Positions 1 to 8,136 are shown, counted from the stretch's first letter. The stretch is 64,000 nucleotides of DNA from Mycolicibacterium alvei (GCF_010727325.1 NZ_AP022565.1:1240001-1304000), one strand, 5' to 3'. Program-made: numbers and translations. The notes: a model not told the origin generated them from the letters alone.

Positions 1-80
1 TGCTCGCCCAGTGCGTTTCGGGTACGAGCAACAGCCTCGTCGAACGGTCCTTGCGTGGTGGTCGCTAATGCGATGTCCAT
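1..80 (-). CDS. DUF302 domain protein, N-terminal fragment
   Basis: A reading frame starts with ATG on the minus strand at base 80 and runs off the left edge. A purine-rich ribosome binding site (GAGAGGAA) lies about 8 nt upstream. The 26 visible residues begin MDIALATTTQGPFDEAVART, which matches the N-terminus of DUF302 proteins (small alpha/beta domain of unknown biochemical role, often found near sulfur or metal stress genes). It is on the same strand as the TauE and rhodanese genes and about 106 bp downstream of them, so it may belong to the same transcript. The fragment is short, so the family call rests on the N-terminal pattern only. Confidence 0.6.
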   Translation of the reverse strand, partial: MDIALATTTQGPFDEAVARTRNALGE

Positions 81-186
81 CTCGTGGTTCCTCTCATTTC
101 CCAGGCCAAGACCTCAAGCTACCCGTGGCGGCGGGGGTGCCACCCAGGTTTGCATCTCAGGCCGACGGGTCAGCCCGCCAACACCG

Positions 187-1074
187 TCAGCCCGCCGACA
201 CCGTCTGCCGAGGCGCCGTCATCGTGATCCGCCGCAGCGGGCACCGCGCGACGCGGGCGCAGACTCCGCTCAGCACCGCAGCGAGCACGGTGAGACCGCC
301 GACCGTGGCGCCGAGTACCGGGTGCACCTCCTGAGCGAAGATGACCGACGACATCAGCAGGACGAACCAGCCGAAGCCCTTACGCAGCACATCCGGTTTG
401 ATCAACGCGGTCAACCGGGCACCGATCAATCCACCGACCACCGCTGCAGCGGTCACCATCAGGGCCAGCGTCCAGTCGATCTGCACGGTGGACAGATATC
501 CGGCCAGACCGGCGAACGATTTCATGGCGATCACCACCAGCGAGGTGCCCACGGCCGCCGGCATCGAGAGCCCGCCGAGGAGCACCAGGGCCGGCACCAC
601 CAGGAAGCCGCCACCGGCACCGACCAGTCCCGTCGCCAGCCCGACCACCAGGCCCTCGGCCAGAATCTTCACCACCGGCAAAGGCCGCTGCTGACCATCG
701 GGGTCGGCGTTCTCGGTGGCTTTGCGGCCACGCAGCATGGCCACGGCGGTGGCGACCATCATCAGGGCGAACCCGATCAGCAGCACCGTGCCCGGAATGA
801 ACCGCGACAGCAGGCCGCCCAGATATGCCCCGGCCATGCCGGCCGCACCGAAGATCAGGCCGACCCGCCATTGCACCCGTCCCGCCCGGGCATGCGAGAT
901 CACGCCGACGGCACTGGTCACGCCGACGACGAGCAACGAGGCGGCGATGGCCTGCTTGGCATCCATGCCCGCGACGTAGGCCAGCAGCGGAACCGTGAGG
1001 ATGGAACCGCCGCCGCCGAGCACGCCCAGCGTGATCCCGACGACGACGGCCAGGGCCAGTGTCAGGCCGATCAT
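187..1074 (-). CDS. TauE/SafE family sulfite/sulfur anion exporter
   Basis: This 295-residue protein is almost entirely hydrophobic segments, with the two internally related halves typical of TauE/SafE permeases. Each half carries a Gly-rich stretch (LGVLGGGGSILTVPLL near residue 20 and GLVGAGGGFLVVPALVLL near residue 150). The family exports sulfite or other sulfur-containing anions across the cytoplasmic membrane. Its ATG overlaps the stop of the upstream rhodanese gene by 4 nt (ATGA), which implies translational coupling. Next to a persulfide dioxygenase, whose product is sulfite, the likely job is to remove sulfite or thiosulfate. The substrate is inferred from context. Confidence 0.85.
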   Translation of the reverse strand: MIGLTLALAVVVGITLGVLGGGGSILTVPLLAYVAGMDAKQAIAASLLVVGVTSAVGVISHARAGRVQWRVGLIFGAAGMAGAYLGGLLSRFIPGTVLLIGFALMMVATAVAMLRGRKATENADPDGQQRPLPVVKILAEGLVVGLATGLVGAGGGFLVVPALVLLGGLSMPAAVGTSLVVIAMKSFAGLAGYLSTVQIDWTLALMVTAAAVVGGLIGARLTALIKPDVLRKGFGWFVLLMSSVIFAQEVHPVLGATVGGLTVLAAVLSGVCARVARCPLRRITMTAPRQTVSAG

Positions 1075-1679
1075 CGTGGCCTACTTGCCGGGCAGCTGGA
1101 GAGCTGGCCGACGACCGAGTCGACATCGCAGCCGGCGCCACGGTTGTAGGGAAGCTTCGACAACAGCATTCCCATGGCACACGTGTTCGACAGTGCCGCA
1201 AAGGTCAGCCCGCCACCGATCGCGCCCGCGAGCCACTTGAGCTTGGGGGCGGCAATGCTGCCCACGATCGAGGTCAGCACGATCGATCCGGCCACCAGGC
1301 GCACCTGGCGTTCCAGGTCCCACTTCGCCGCACCGCGATTGACCTTGAATCCCTTTGATTCCCAATCGACAATGCCGCCGTCGAGGATATGGACATTGGG
1401 CAGTCCGTGCTCCCGCAGCGCCTCTTCTGCCTGGGTTGCACGCTGGCCTGAACGGCAGACCAGGACCCACTCCTCGGCACCGCCGGCCTGGGCGGTGTTC
1501 GAGATCTCGGCGCGGTGTTCGCGGAGCAGATCCAACGGCACGTTGTAGGAACCGGGGATGTGCGCGGTCTCGAACTCCGCGGTGGTGCGGACATCGAGCA
1601 GCCTGGGCGGATTGGCTGCCTGCAGACGTTCGGCAAGACCGTGCGAATCGATGGTCTTGGGAGTGGCGACGTCAGTCAT
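1071..1679 (-). CDS. Rhodanese domain protein with C-terminal DUF2892 membrane hairpin
   Basis: This 202-residue protein has an N-terminal rhodanese (sulfurtransferase) domain, roughly residues 10-110, with the active-site loop CRSGQR carrying the catalytic Cys. A DUF2892 region follows at about 120-185, with two hydrophobic helices (around SIVLTSIVGSIAAP and AIGGGLTFAAL). The arrangement resembles E. coli YgaP, a membrane-anchored rhodanese that handles sulfane sulfur. It is the first gene of a minus-strand unit with TauE/SafE and is divergent from the persulfide dioxygenase gene. The shared intergenic region holds three inverted repeats, so the two units are probably co-regulated by reactive sulfur or a metal. 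Confidence 0.88.
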   Translation of the reverse strand: MTDVATPKTIDSHGLAERLQAANPPRLLDVRTTAEFETAHIPGSYNVPLDLLREHRAEISNTAQAGGAEEWVLVCRSGQRATQAEEALREHGLPNVHILDGGIVDWESKGFKVNRGAAKWDLERQVRLVAGSIVLTSIVGSIAAPKLKWLAGAIGGGLTFAALSNTCAMGMLLSKLPYNRGAGCDVDSVVGQLSSCPASRPR

Positions 1680-1716
1680 GGGACACCTTCAGCTGTTGGA
1701 GAGACATTTGATTTTT

Positions 1717-1800
1717 ATACCCCCTGGGGTATGTTCGCAGTCAGGTTACCACATACCGGTAGGGGTATCGGAACCACGAAATAAATACCCCCGGGGGTAT
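1717..1800. promoter_or_regulatory. Three CsoR/CstR-type operators in a divergent promoter
   Basis: Three 16-bp inverted repeats of the form ATACC(C/G)(C/G)-N2-GGGGTAT lie at 1717-1732, 1753-1768 and 1785-1800. The third, ATACCCCCGGGGGTAT, is a perfect palindrome. Centres are 36 and 32 bp apart. Such G/C-tract palindromes flanked by ATA/TAT are typical of CsoR-family repressors, including the persulfide sensor CstR. The first repeat overlaps an AT-rich stretch (TATAAA on the minus strand) that could be the -10 of the rhodanese gene. No regulator gene of this family is in the window. That these are binding sites, and the ligand, are inferences. Confidence 0.75.
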
Positions 1801-1867
1801 GGTTGAATCAATCGAAAGCAATCCCGCAGGACCCGAGCCCGACGAAAAGAACCAAGGAGTAGTCCAG

Positions 1868-3250
1868 ATGATCCTCGAGCAGTACTACATCGAATGCCTC
1901 TCGCACGCCTCGTATCTGATCGGCGACCCCACGTCAGGCCGGGCAATCGTCGTGGACCCCCGGAGAGACATCACCGAGTACCTGGCCGATGCCGATCGCT
2001 TCGGGCTGACCATCGAAGGTGTGATCAACACGCACTTCCACGCCGACTTCGTCTCCGGGCACCTCGAGCTCGTCGAAGCCACCGGCGCATGGATCGGATT
2101 CGGCGAGGCGGCCGAGACCGACTACCCGATCCGCCGTCTCGCGGCCGGCGAACGCATCTCGCTGGGCACCGTCGAACTGGAGATCCTGGCCACGCCGGGT
2201 CACACCTGGGAGTCGATCAGCGTGCTGGTCCGCGAACGTCCTGGGGCCACCCCCACGGCCGTGCTCACCGGTGACTCGATGTTCATCGGCGATGTCGGCC
2301 GACCCGATCTGGTCAACCTGGGCAACGGTTCGACCAGCGATCTGGCCCGCGCCATGTACCACACCGTGCACGACACGCTGCTCACGCTGCCCGACGAGGT
2401 GGCGGTCATGCCCGCCCACGGTGCGGGCTCCTCCTGCGGCAAGAACCTGTCCACGGAGCTGACGTCGACCATCGGCGAGCAGCGCCGCACCAATCCGTCG
2501 GTGCAGCCGATGAGCGAGGCCGACTTCGTCGAGTTGATCACCAACGGTCAACCCGCCGCACCGTCGTACTTCTCGGTGAACGCCGCGATGAACAAGCGCC
2601 AGCATCCGCTGCTGGACCAATCCCGGTCAATCCCCGAGTTCAGCCCGGCTCAGGTGCGCGAGGCGCTCGCCGCCGGCATCCGGGTGGTCGATGCCCGCAG
2701 CGTGGACGATTTCTCCGCGGCCCACCTGGGTGGTTCGGTCAACGTCGGATTCGACGGCCGCTTCGCCGAGACCGGCGGCATGGTCGCCGAGGTCGGCGAG
2801 CAGATCGTGCTCATCGCCTACCCGGGCGAGGAACAGGAGGCCGCGCTGCGGTTGGCCCGCATCGGTTCCGACAACGCCATCGGCTACCTCAACGTGGCCG
2901 CCGACGGCACCTTCCCCGCGGAGTTGTCCGATCTCGTGGTCGCCGCACCGCGGGTGGGGATCGCCGAGCTCGACCGGATGCTCGACCAGCACGAGGTGAC
3001 GCTGATCGACATCCGCAACCCGGGTGAGCGCGAATCCGGCGTCATTCCCGGCTCGCTGCCAATCCCGTTGGCGCAGTTGCGGACCCGCTTCGCCGACATT
3101 CCCACCGACAAGCCAATCGTGCTGCACTGCGCGGGCGGCTGGCGTTCCAGCGTGGCCGCATCACTGCTGCGCGCCGAAGGTTTCGCCGGCGCCGCCGACC
3201 TGGTCGGTGGTTACAACGCCTGGGCCGAAGCACACGTCCACGCCAACTGA
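1868..3250 (+). CDS. Persulfide dioxygenase-sulfurtransferase (CstB/ETHE1-like, MBL-rhodanese-rhodanese)
   Basis: This 460-residue cytosolic protein has an N-terminal metallo-beta-lactamase fold with the iron-binding motif THFHADFVSGH (residues 55-65) and GDSMFIGDVGRPDL, as in ETHE1-type persulfide dioxygenases. These oxidise persulfides to sulfite. Two rhodanese-like domains follow at about 255-350 and 365-460. Only the last has an active-site Cys (HCAGGWRSS, Cys421); the middle one reads AYPGEE instead. This layout matches staphylococcal CstB. I chose the ATG at 1868 because it follows AAGGAG at about 9 nt. An in-frame ATG 69 nt upstream lies inside the third operator and is unlikely. It is followed by thioredoxin. 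Confidence 0.9.
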   Translation: MILEQYYIECLSHASYLIGDPTSGRAIVVDPRRDITEYLADADRFGLTIEGVINTHFHADFVSGHLELVEATGAWIGFGEAAETDYPIRRLAAGERISLGTVELEILATPGHTWESISVLVRERPGATPTAVLTGDSMFIGDVGRPDLVNLGNGSTSDLARAMYHTVHDTLLTLPDEVAVMPAHGAGSSCGKNLSTELTSTIGEQRRTNPSVQPMSEADFVELITNGQPAAPSYFSVNAAMNKRQHPLLDQSRSIPEFSPAQVREALAAGIRVVDARSVDDFSAAHLGGSVNVGFDGRFAETGGMVAEVGEQIVLIAYPGEEQEAALRLARIGSDNAIGYLNVAADGTFPAELSDLVVAAPRVGIAELDRMLDQHEVTLIDIRNPGERESGVIPGSLPIPLAQLRTRFADIPTDKPIVLHCAGGWRSSVAASLLRAEGFAGAADLVGGYNAWAEAHVHAN

Positions 3251-3275
3251 TCCGTCTCAAACGAAGGAGAACATC

Positions 3276-3647
3276 ATGACCACCCGCAACCTCACCTACA
3301 CGGATTTCGAATCCACCATCCGCGACAACGACATCGTCCTGGTCGACTTCTGGGCCTCATGGTGCGGCCCGTGTCGGGCGTTCGCCCCGACCTTCGAGAA
3401 GTCCGCGGCCGCCCACCCCGAGATCGTGCACGCCAAGGTCGACACTCAGGCGGAGAACGAACTCGCCACCGCGATGGCGATCCAGTCCATCCCGACCATC
3501 GCAGCGTTCCGCGAGGGAATACTGGTCTTCCGCCAGGCCGGAGCCTTGCCGCCGGCCGCCCTGGAGGACCTGATCTCCCAGATCGCGGCGCTCGACATGG
3601 ACAAGGTCCGGGCCTCGATCGCCGCCGAAACCGCCAACACCCACTGA
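3276..3647 (+). CDS. Thioredoxin
   Basis: This 123-residue thioredoxin-fold protein has the canonical active site WCGPC near residue 32 and the cis-proline region SIPTIAAF. It reduces disulfides or persulfides in the cytosol. The start is an ATG preceded by AAGGAGAA, 25 nt after the persulfide dioxygenase stop, so the two are very likely co-transcribed. In this setting it probably accepts sulfane sulfur or reduces mixed persulfides left by the dioxygenase-rhodanese. That pairing is inferred. It has a C-terminal tail of about 15 residues beyond the core fold. Confidence 0.93.
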   Translation: MTTRNLTYTDFESTIRDNDIVLVDFWASWCGPCRAFAPTFEKSAAAHPEIVHAKVDTQAENELATAMAIQSIPTIAAFREGILVFRQAGALPPAALEDLISQIAALDMDKVRASIAAETANTH

Positions 3648-3658
3648 AAGGTAAGACC

Positions 3659-3805
3659 ATGTGCTACCCCGCGAAATGTCCGCGCTGCGCGAAGACCACC
3701 TGGGACGGCTGCGGACAGCACGCCGACGAGGTGATGGGGTCGGTGCCACCGGCCCAGCGCTGCGAATGCGCGCACAGCACCGAGAATCACCGCGCACACC
3801 GGTAA
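3659..3805 (+). CDS. Small Cys-rich protein (48 aa)
   Basis: An ATG 11 nt after the thioredoxin stop, with AAAGGTAAG just upstream, opens a 48-residue frame beginning MCYPAKCPRCAKTTWDGCG. It has six Cys, including a CPRC motif and a later CEC, plus several His, as expected for a small zinc ribbon or a thiol/persulfide-carrying peptide. It is almost certainly in one operon with the persulfide dioxygenase and thioredoxin. I do not know a function for it. Confidence 0.72.
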   Translation: MCYPAKCPRCAKTTWDGCGQHADEVMGSVPPAQRCECAHSTENHRAHR

Positions 3806-3852
3806 CTGACGGCCCTCCGAGGTCGCGGTGGTAGGGAAGAATCGTCGCCGCC

Positions 3853-4557
3853 ATGACTGACAGCGACGATTCTCCCGGCACCGATCGACGACCGCACATC
3901 CTGCGACTCGTCGCCTTCGCGGCATTCCTGTTCGGACTGTTCTATCTGGTGGCTGTCGCCCGGCTGATCGACGTCGGCGACATCCGGGGCGCTGTGGCCG
4001 CCACCGGACCCGCTGCCCCGCTGGCCTACGTGTTCGTCTCGGCCTGTCTGGGCGCGCTGTTCGTACCCGGCCCGATCCTGGCCGCAGGCAGCGGCGTGTT
4101 GTTCGGCCCGGTGTTGGGCACCTTCGTGACCCTGGGCGCGACGGTGGGTACCGCCGTGGTGGCCAGCCTGATCGGCCGACGGGCCGGACGCGACAGCGCC
4201 CGGGCCCTGCTCGGGGCCCAACGCGCCGACCGGCTCGACCGCCAGATCCAACAGGGCGGCCTGTGGGCGGTAGTCGGGCAGCGTTTCGTCCCCGGCGTGT
4301 CCGACGCGCTGGCCTCCTACGCCTTCGGCGCCTTCGGGGTTCCGTTGTGGCAGATGGCCGCGGGCGCATTCATCGGGTCGGTGCCGCGCGCGTTCGTCTA
4401 CACCGCGCTGGGCGCCTCGATCGGCGATCTGTCGGCGCCGCTCGCCTACACCGCGATCGGCGTGTGGTGTGTCACCGCCGTCATCGGAGCGTTCGCCGCC
4501 CATCGCGGCTACCGCTCCTGGCGCCGCCATCGCTCCGGGACCGATCAGGCCCCGTAA
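3853..4557 (+). CDS. TVP38/TMEM64 (VTT/DedA-like) membrane protein
   Basis: This 234-residue integral membrane protein has about six hydrophobic segments and the VTT-domain signature region (VPGPILAAGSGVLFGPVLGTFVTLGATVGT, then QRFVPGVSDALASYAFGAFGVP). Family members are bacterial relatives of DedA and TMEM41/VMP1-type scramblases, with proposed roles in lipid flipping and membrane homeostasis. It begins 47 nt after the Cys-rich gene on the same strand. It may be part of that operon or have its own promoter. It converges on tex with 3 bp between stops. Confidence 0.85.
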   Translation: MTDSDDSPGTDRRPHILRLVAFAAFLFGLFYLVAVARLIDVGDIRGAVAATGPAAPLAYVFVSACLGALFVPGPILAAGSGVLFGPVLGTFVTLGATVGTAVVASLIGRRAGRDSARALLGAQRADRLDRQIQQGGLWAVVGQRFVPGVSDALASYAFGAFGVPLWQMAAGAFIGSVPRAFVYTALGASIGDLSAPLAYTAIGVWCVTAVIGAFAAHRGYRSWRRHRSGTDQAP

Positions 4558-4560
4558 CCG

Positions 4561-6924
4561 CTACTTGCCGAACCCGGCGTTGCGCAGCGCGTCGGCCATC
4601 GAGCCCGTGGGCTGATTCGAGTCCCGGCGACCGGAGTTGTTGGCGCGCTTCTGGTTCTGGTTCCGCCGATCACCGCCGCGACCCTGATTGCCGCCTCCGT
4701 CGTTGCGGTCGGGCCGCTTGCCCGCCTGCGGGGTGTCGTTGAGCCGCAGCGTCAGTCCGATCCGCTGCCGCTCCACATCGACGTCGACGACCTTGACCTT
4801 GACGACCTGTCCCGACTTGACCACCTCGTGCGGATCGGAGACGAACCGGTCGGCCATCGCCGAGACGTGCACCAGGCCGTCCTGGTGCACACCCACATCA
4901 ACAAAGGCACCGAACGCAGCCACATTGGTCACCACGCCCTCGAGCACCATGCCTGGCTTGAGGTCGGCGACCTTCTCGACACCGGCGGCGAAGGTGGCGG
5001 TGGAGAACGCCGGCCGCGGGTCGCGCCCGGGCTTCTCCAGCTCGGCCAGGATGTCGGTCACCGTGGGCAGACCGAAGCGCTCATCGGCGAAATCAGCGGG
5101 CTTCAGGCCCCGCAGCGTGCGCTCGTCACCGATCAACTCGGCCAGCGTCACGCCTGAGCGGTCCAGGATGCGCCGCACCACCGGGTAGGACTCGGGGTGC
5201 ACCCCGGACGCATCCAGAGGGTCCTCACCGTCGCGGATCCGCAAGAAGCCCGCACACTGTTCGAAGGCCTTGGGCCCCAGGCGCGGAACGTCCAGCAGCG
5301 CCTTGCGGCTGCGGAAGGCCCCGGCGCTCTCCCGGTACGCCACGATCGCCTCGGCCAGCGACTCGGTCACTCCCGAAACCCGGGCCAGCAGCGGCACCGA
5401 AGCGGTGTTGAGATCCACTCCCACCGCGTTCACCGCGTCTTCGACGACGGCATTGAGGCTGCGCGCCAAGGAGCCCGGCGTCACGTCGTGCTGGTACTGC
5501 CCCACCCCGATCGACTTCGGGTCGATCTTCACCAGCTCGGCCAGCGGGTCCTGCAGGCGACGCGCGATCGAGACCGCCCCGCGCAGCGTCACGTCCAGGT
5601 TGGGCATTTCCCGAGCCGCGTATTCCGACGCCGAGTACACCGAGGCACCGGCCTCACTCACCATGGCCGTCACCGGCGCTTTCGCCCCGGCCGACCGGAT
5701 ATCGGCGATCAGCTCGGCGGCCAGCGCATCGGTCTCCCGCGAGGCGGTTCCGTTGCCGACGGCGATCAGCTCGACGTTGTGCCGGGCGATCAGGGCCGCC
5801 AGGACGGCTTTCGACTGGTCCCACTGCTTCTGCGGCTGGTGCGGGAAGATCGCGCAGGTGTCGACGACCTTGCCGGTGGCATCGACGACGGCGACCTTGA
5901 CCCCGGTGCGGAAACCCGGATCCAGCCCCAGGGTCGCGCGGGTGCCGGCCGGGGCGGCCAGCAGCAGGTCCTTGAGGTTGCGGGCGAATACCGCGACCGC
6001 CTCTTCCTCGGCGCGCTGCCGCAGCCGGATGCGCGCGTCGACAGCGGCCGAGATCATCAGCTTGGCGCGCCAAGCCAGCCGCACGGTGGTGGTCAGCCAC
6101 GGGGTGGCCGGTGTCTTGGCAGCCATGTCGATGCCCAGGGACTGGGCGATCATCGCCTGATACAGCTCGTCCTCGCCGCCGTCGAAGTTCAGCGACAGCG
6201 CCTGTTCCTTCTCGCCGCGCAGCACGGCGAGAACCCGGTGCGACGGCATGTTCTCCAGCGGTTCGGAGAACTCGAAGTAGTCCCGGAATTTCTGTGCGGC
6301 AGCGCTCTTCGCGGCCTCCTCGGACCACGGACCGGTGCGCAGTGCGCCGTCGGCCCAGAACTTCTCCCGGGTCGCGCCGACCAACTCGGCGTCCTCGGAG
6401 GCACGCTCGATGATGATGTGCCGGGCGCCGTCGAGCGCAGCGGCCACGTCGGCGACGTCGTCGTTGAGGAACTCCCCGGCCGCCTCGTCGGGCACCAGCG
6501 TCGGATCGGACAGCAGCCGGTCGGCCAACGGCTCCAGGCCGGCTTCCCTGGCGATCTGGGCCTTGGTGCGCCGCTTGGTCTTGTAGGGCAGGTAGATGTC
6601 CTCGACCCGCGCCTTGGTCTCGGCGGCCATCAGGGCCGCCCGCAGCTCGTCGGTGAGCTTGCCCTGCTCCTGGATCGAGGCCAGCACCGCCTCACGACGC
6701 TGGTCGAGCTCACGCAGGTAACCCAGGCGCTCCTCCAGGGTGCGCAGCTGGCCGTCGTCGAGGCTGCCGGTGACCTCCTTGCGGTAGCGGGCGATGAACG
6801 GCACCGTCGCGCCCTCGTCCAGCAGGGCCACCGTGGCGGCGACCTGCCCCTCGCGCACGGCGAGTTCCTCGGCCAGACGGGCGGTTACGGATTTGATGGT
6901 TCCGACGGTCACGCTCTGAGTCAC
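4561..6924 (-). CDS. tex: Tex family transcription accessory / RNA-binding protein
   Basis: This protein of about 787 residues has the full Tex layout: an N-terminal helical Tex domain, a YqgF/RuvC-like domain (LGLDPGFRTGVKVAVVD, near residue 330), helix-hairpin-helix repeats (SIGVGQYQHDV and after) and a C-terminal S1 RNA-binding domain (VLEGVVTNVAAFGAFVDVGV). A low-complexity Arg/Gly/Asn-rich tail ends the protein. Tex acts with RNA polymerase and structured RNA. The frame stays open upstream to 7107, but that extension crosses a tRNA gene. The GTG at 6924 gives the usual family length; a second GTG at 6912 is possible. Confidence 0.93.
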   Translation of the reverse strand: MTQSVTVGTIKSVTARLAEELAVREGQVAATVALLDEGATVPFIARYRKEVTGSLDDGQLRTLEERLGYLRELDQRREAVLASIQEQGKLTDELRAALMAAETKARVEDIYLPYKTKRRTKAQIAREAGLEPLADRLLSDPTLVPDEAAGEFLNDDVADVAAALDGARHIIIERASEDAELVGATREKFWADGALRTGPWSEEAAKSAAAQKFRDYFEFSEPLENMPSHRVLAVLRGEKEQALSLNFDGGEDELYQAMIAQSLGIDMAAKTPATPWLTTTVRLAWRAKLMISAAVDARIRLRQRAEEEAVAVFARNLKDLLLAAPAGTRATLGLDPGFRTGVKVAVVDATGKVVDTCAIFPHQPQKQWDQSKAVLAALIARHNVELIAVGNGTASRETDALAAELIADIRSAGAKAPVTAMVSEAGASVYSASEYAAREMPNLDVTLRGAVSIARRLQDPLAELVKIDPKSIGVGQYQHDVTPGSLARSLNAVVEDAVNAVGVDLNTASVPLLARVSGVTESLAEAIVAYRESAGAFRSRKALLDVPRLGPKAFEQCAGFLRIRDGEDPLDASGVHPESYPVVRRILDRSGVTLAELIGDERTLRGLKPADFADERFGLPTVTDILAELEKPGRDPRPAFSTATFAAGVEKVADLKPGMVLEGVVTNVAAFGAFVDVGVHQDGLVHVSAMADRFVSDPHEVVKSGQVVKVKVVDVDVERQRIGLTLRLNDTPQAGKRPDRNDGGGNQGRGGDRRNQNQKRANNSGRRDSNQPTGSMADALRNAGFGK

Positions 6925-7046
6925 GTCGGAGGACCCTACCGAATCGAACCGACAACACCCGGTCACAAAGAGCTGTGTGTTCGGCCACGAAAAGTGTTCG
7001 GCCACGAAAAAACAGCCCCGGATATCTCCGAGGCTGCTGGTGCCGA

Positions 7047-7121
7047 TGGTGGTCCCGGCTGGTATCGAACCAGCGACCTTCCGCGTGTGAGGCGGACGCT
7101 CTCCCACTGAGCTACGAGACC
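7047..7121 (-). tRNA. tRNA-Val (anticodon CAC)
   Basis: A full cloverleaf can be folded on the minus strand: acceptor stem GGTCTCG/CGGGACC, D-arm GCTC/GAGC, anticodon loop CTCACAC with anticodon CAC, variable loop, and T-loop TTCGATA. The discriminator A is followed by an encoded CCA (7047-7049). It decodes GUG. It sits just upstream of tex in the same orientation. Confidence 0.95.
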
Positions 7122-7239
7122 GTGGGAACGACGTCGAACACTAGCACGCGTCCTCGGCCGGGCCCGAATCGACGCCCGCCGAATCGACTTGTTTGATTTG
7201 CCAAATATGCACCCCGATGCGGGCGTATGGTCACCCGTC

Positions 7240-7743
7240 ATGGTTCACCTGCGGGTCCGCTGGCCGGCCGTCAGTGGCACTGTTTTTGCTGCTAGTGCAC
7301 TGTTTTCCGGTTGCCACAGCGCTCCGGGCCCCGTGACAGAATCAGCTCCGGCCGTAACGCCGCACTTCCGCAGCGTCTCCGACGTGGTGAACCGGCAGGT
7401 CACGGGCCCGACGAGCTTCAGCGCACCGTCGGGCAACGTGCAGTGCTACCTCGATGCCACGACCGCGCGCTGCGACATCGACGAACGTAACTGGGCTCCG
7501 CCACTGCGACCGGCCAGTTGCGCATCCGATTACGGCCACGGAATCACCCTCAACCCGGGACGGCCCGCGCAATTCGTCTGCGCCGGCGGCGCCAGGCCGA
7601 GTGCGGGTGTCCCACTGGGAGACCACGACTCGGTCACCGCCGGGACGCTGCGGTGCGAGAGCGTTGCGGCGGGGATTACATGTCGCGACACGAAGACCCG
7701 CCGCGGATTCACCCTCTCGCGAGCTGCCTATCACCTGTTCTGA
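7240..7743 (+). CDS. Putative lipoprotein with DUF6636-like domain
   Basis: This 167-residue protein starts at ATG 7240 with a basic N-terminus, a hydrophobic stretch and the lipobox-like ALFSGC, so it is probably a membrane-anchored lipoprotein. The mature part has the pattern FSAPSGNVQCYLD...RCDI...W...FVCAGGA...CESVAAGITC...GFTLSRAAYHLF, with paired Cys. I recognise this as the DUF6636-like exported domain common in mycobacteria. The role is unknown. An upstream in-frame ATG at 7189 would put residues before the signal peptide and is less likely. Confidence 0.7.
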   Translation: MVHLRVRWPAVSGTVFAASALFSGCHSAPGPVTESAPAVTPHFRSVSDVVNRQVTGPTSFSAPSGNVQCYLDATTARCDIDERNWAPPLRPASCASDYGHGITLNPGRPAQFVCAGGARPSAGVPLGDHDSVTAGTLRCESVAAGITCRDTKTRRGFTLSRAAYHLF

Positions 7744-7785
7744 AAGACCGTTTTCAGCCGCACGTTGCCCGCTCGTCATGGCGAT

Positions 7786-7815
7786 TTGTGTCTGCAAGCA
7801 TCGGTGGACTAATGT
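7786..7815 (+). promoter_or_regulatory. tRNA cluster promoter
   Basis: TTGTGT (7786-7791) and TAATGT (7810-7815) are separated by 18 bp and lie about 38 bp before tRNA-Gly, fitting a SigA-type promoter. The same arrangement (TTGTGC-N18-TAGTGT) precedes the second tRNA-Gly copy at 10407-10436. Confidence 0.6.
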
Positions 7816-7852
7816 TCTGCTTCGCGACGGGCGACGATCTCGCTCGTGGCGC

Positions 7853-7925
7853 GCGGATGTAGCGCAGTTGGTAGCGCATCACCTTGCCAAGGTGAGGGTC
7901 GCGGGTTCGAATCCCGTCATCCGCT
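7853..7925 (+). tRNA. tRNA-Gly (anticodon GCC), copy 1
   Basis: The acceptor stem GCGGATG/CATCCGC, anticodon stem TCACC/GGTGA with loop TTGCCAA (anticodon GCC), and T-arm CGGGTTCGAATCCCG are all present. The discriminator is T. CCA is not encoded. It is first in a Gly-Cys-Val tRNA cluster. Confidence 0.96.
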
Positions 7926-7955
7926 CGAAGGTGCGATTGTGGCATCAACCCCAGC

Positions 7956-8029
7956 GGTGGAGTGGCCGAGTGGTGAGGCAACGGCCTGCAAAGCCGTGCA
8001 CACGGGTTCGATTCCCGTCTCCACCTCCA
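7956..8029 (+). tRNA. tRNA-Cys (anticodon GCA)
   Basis: Acceptor stem GGTGGAG/CTCCACC, anticodon loop CTGCAAA with anticodon GCA, and T-loop TTCGATT are present. The discriminator T is followed by an encoded CCA (8027-8029). It lies 30 nt after tRNA-Gly. Confidence 0.96.
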
Positions 8030-8046
8030 AGGAATATTTTCAACCC

Positions 8047-8121
8047 GCGCGATTAGCTCAGCGGGAGAGCGCTTCCCTGACACGGAAGAGGTCACTGGTT
8101 CAATCCCAGTATCGCGCACCA
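8047..8121 (+). tRNA. tRNA-Val (anticodon GAC)
   Basis: Acceptor stem GCGCGAT/ATCGCGC, anticodon loop CTGACAC with anticodon GAC, T-loop TTCAATC, and discriminator A with encoded CCA (8119-8121). It is the last gene of the cluster and is followed by a terminator. Confidence 0.96.
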
Positions 8122-8136
8122 CGTTTTATGCAGGTC

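Larger units (their letters stand above)
7783..7926 (+). repeat. Direct repeat copy 1 (tRNA-Gly with promoter)
   Basis: About 144 bp covering promoter, leader and tRNA-Gly gene recurs at 10404-10547. The tRNA and its roughly 27 bp of immediate leader are identical, and the promoter part has scattered mismatches. Homology stops 1 nt after the tRNA discriminator base. Confidence 0.9.

Noticed and set aside
1799..1867. Upstream ATG start for the persulfide dioxygenase
   Set aside because: The ATG lies inside the third operator and lacks a binding site; the ATG at 1868 has AAGGAG.
5197..7110. 637-codon open frame on the plus strand opposite tex
   Set aside because: It is a typical high-GC antisense frame with His/Gly/Arg-rich composition, no domains, and full overlap with an intact tex gene.
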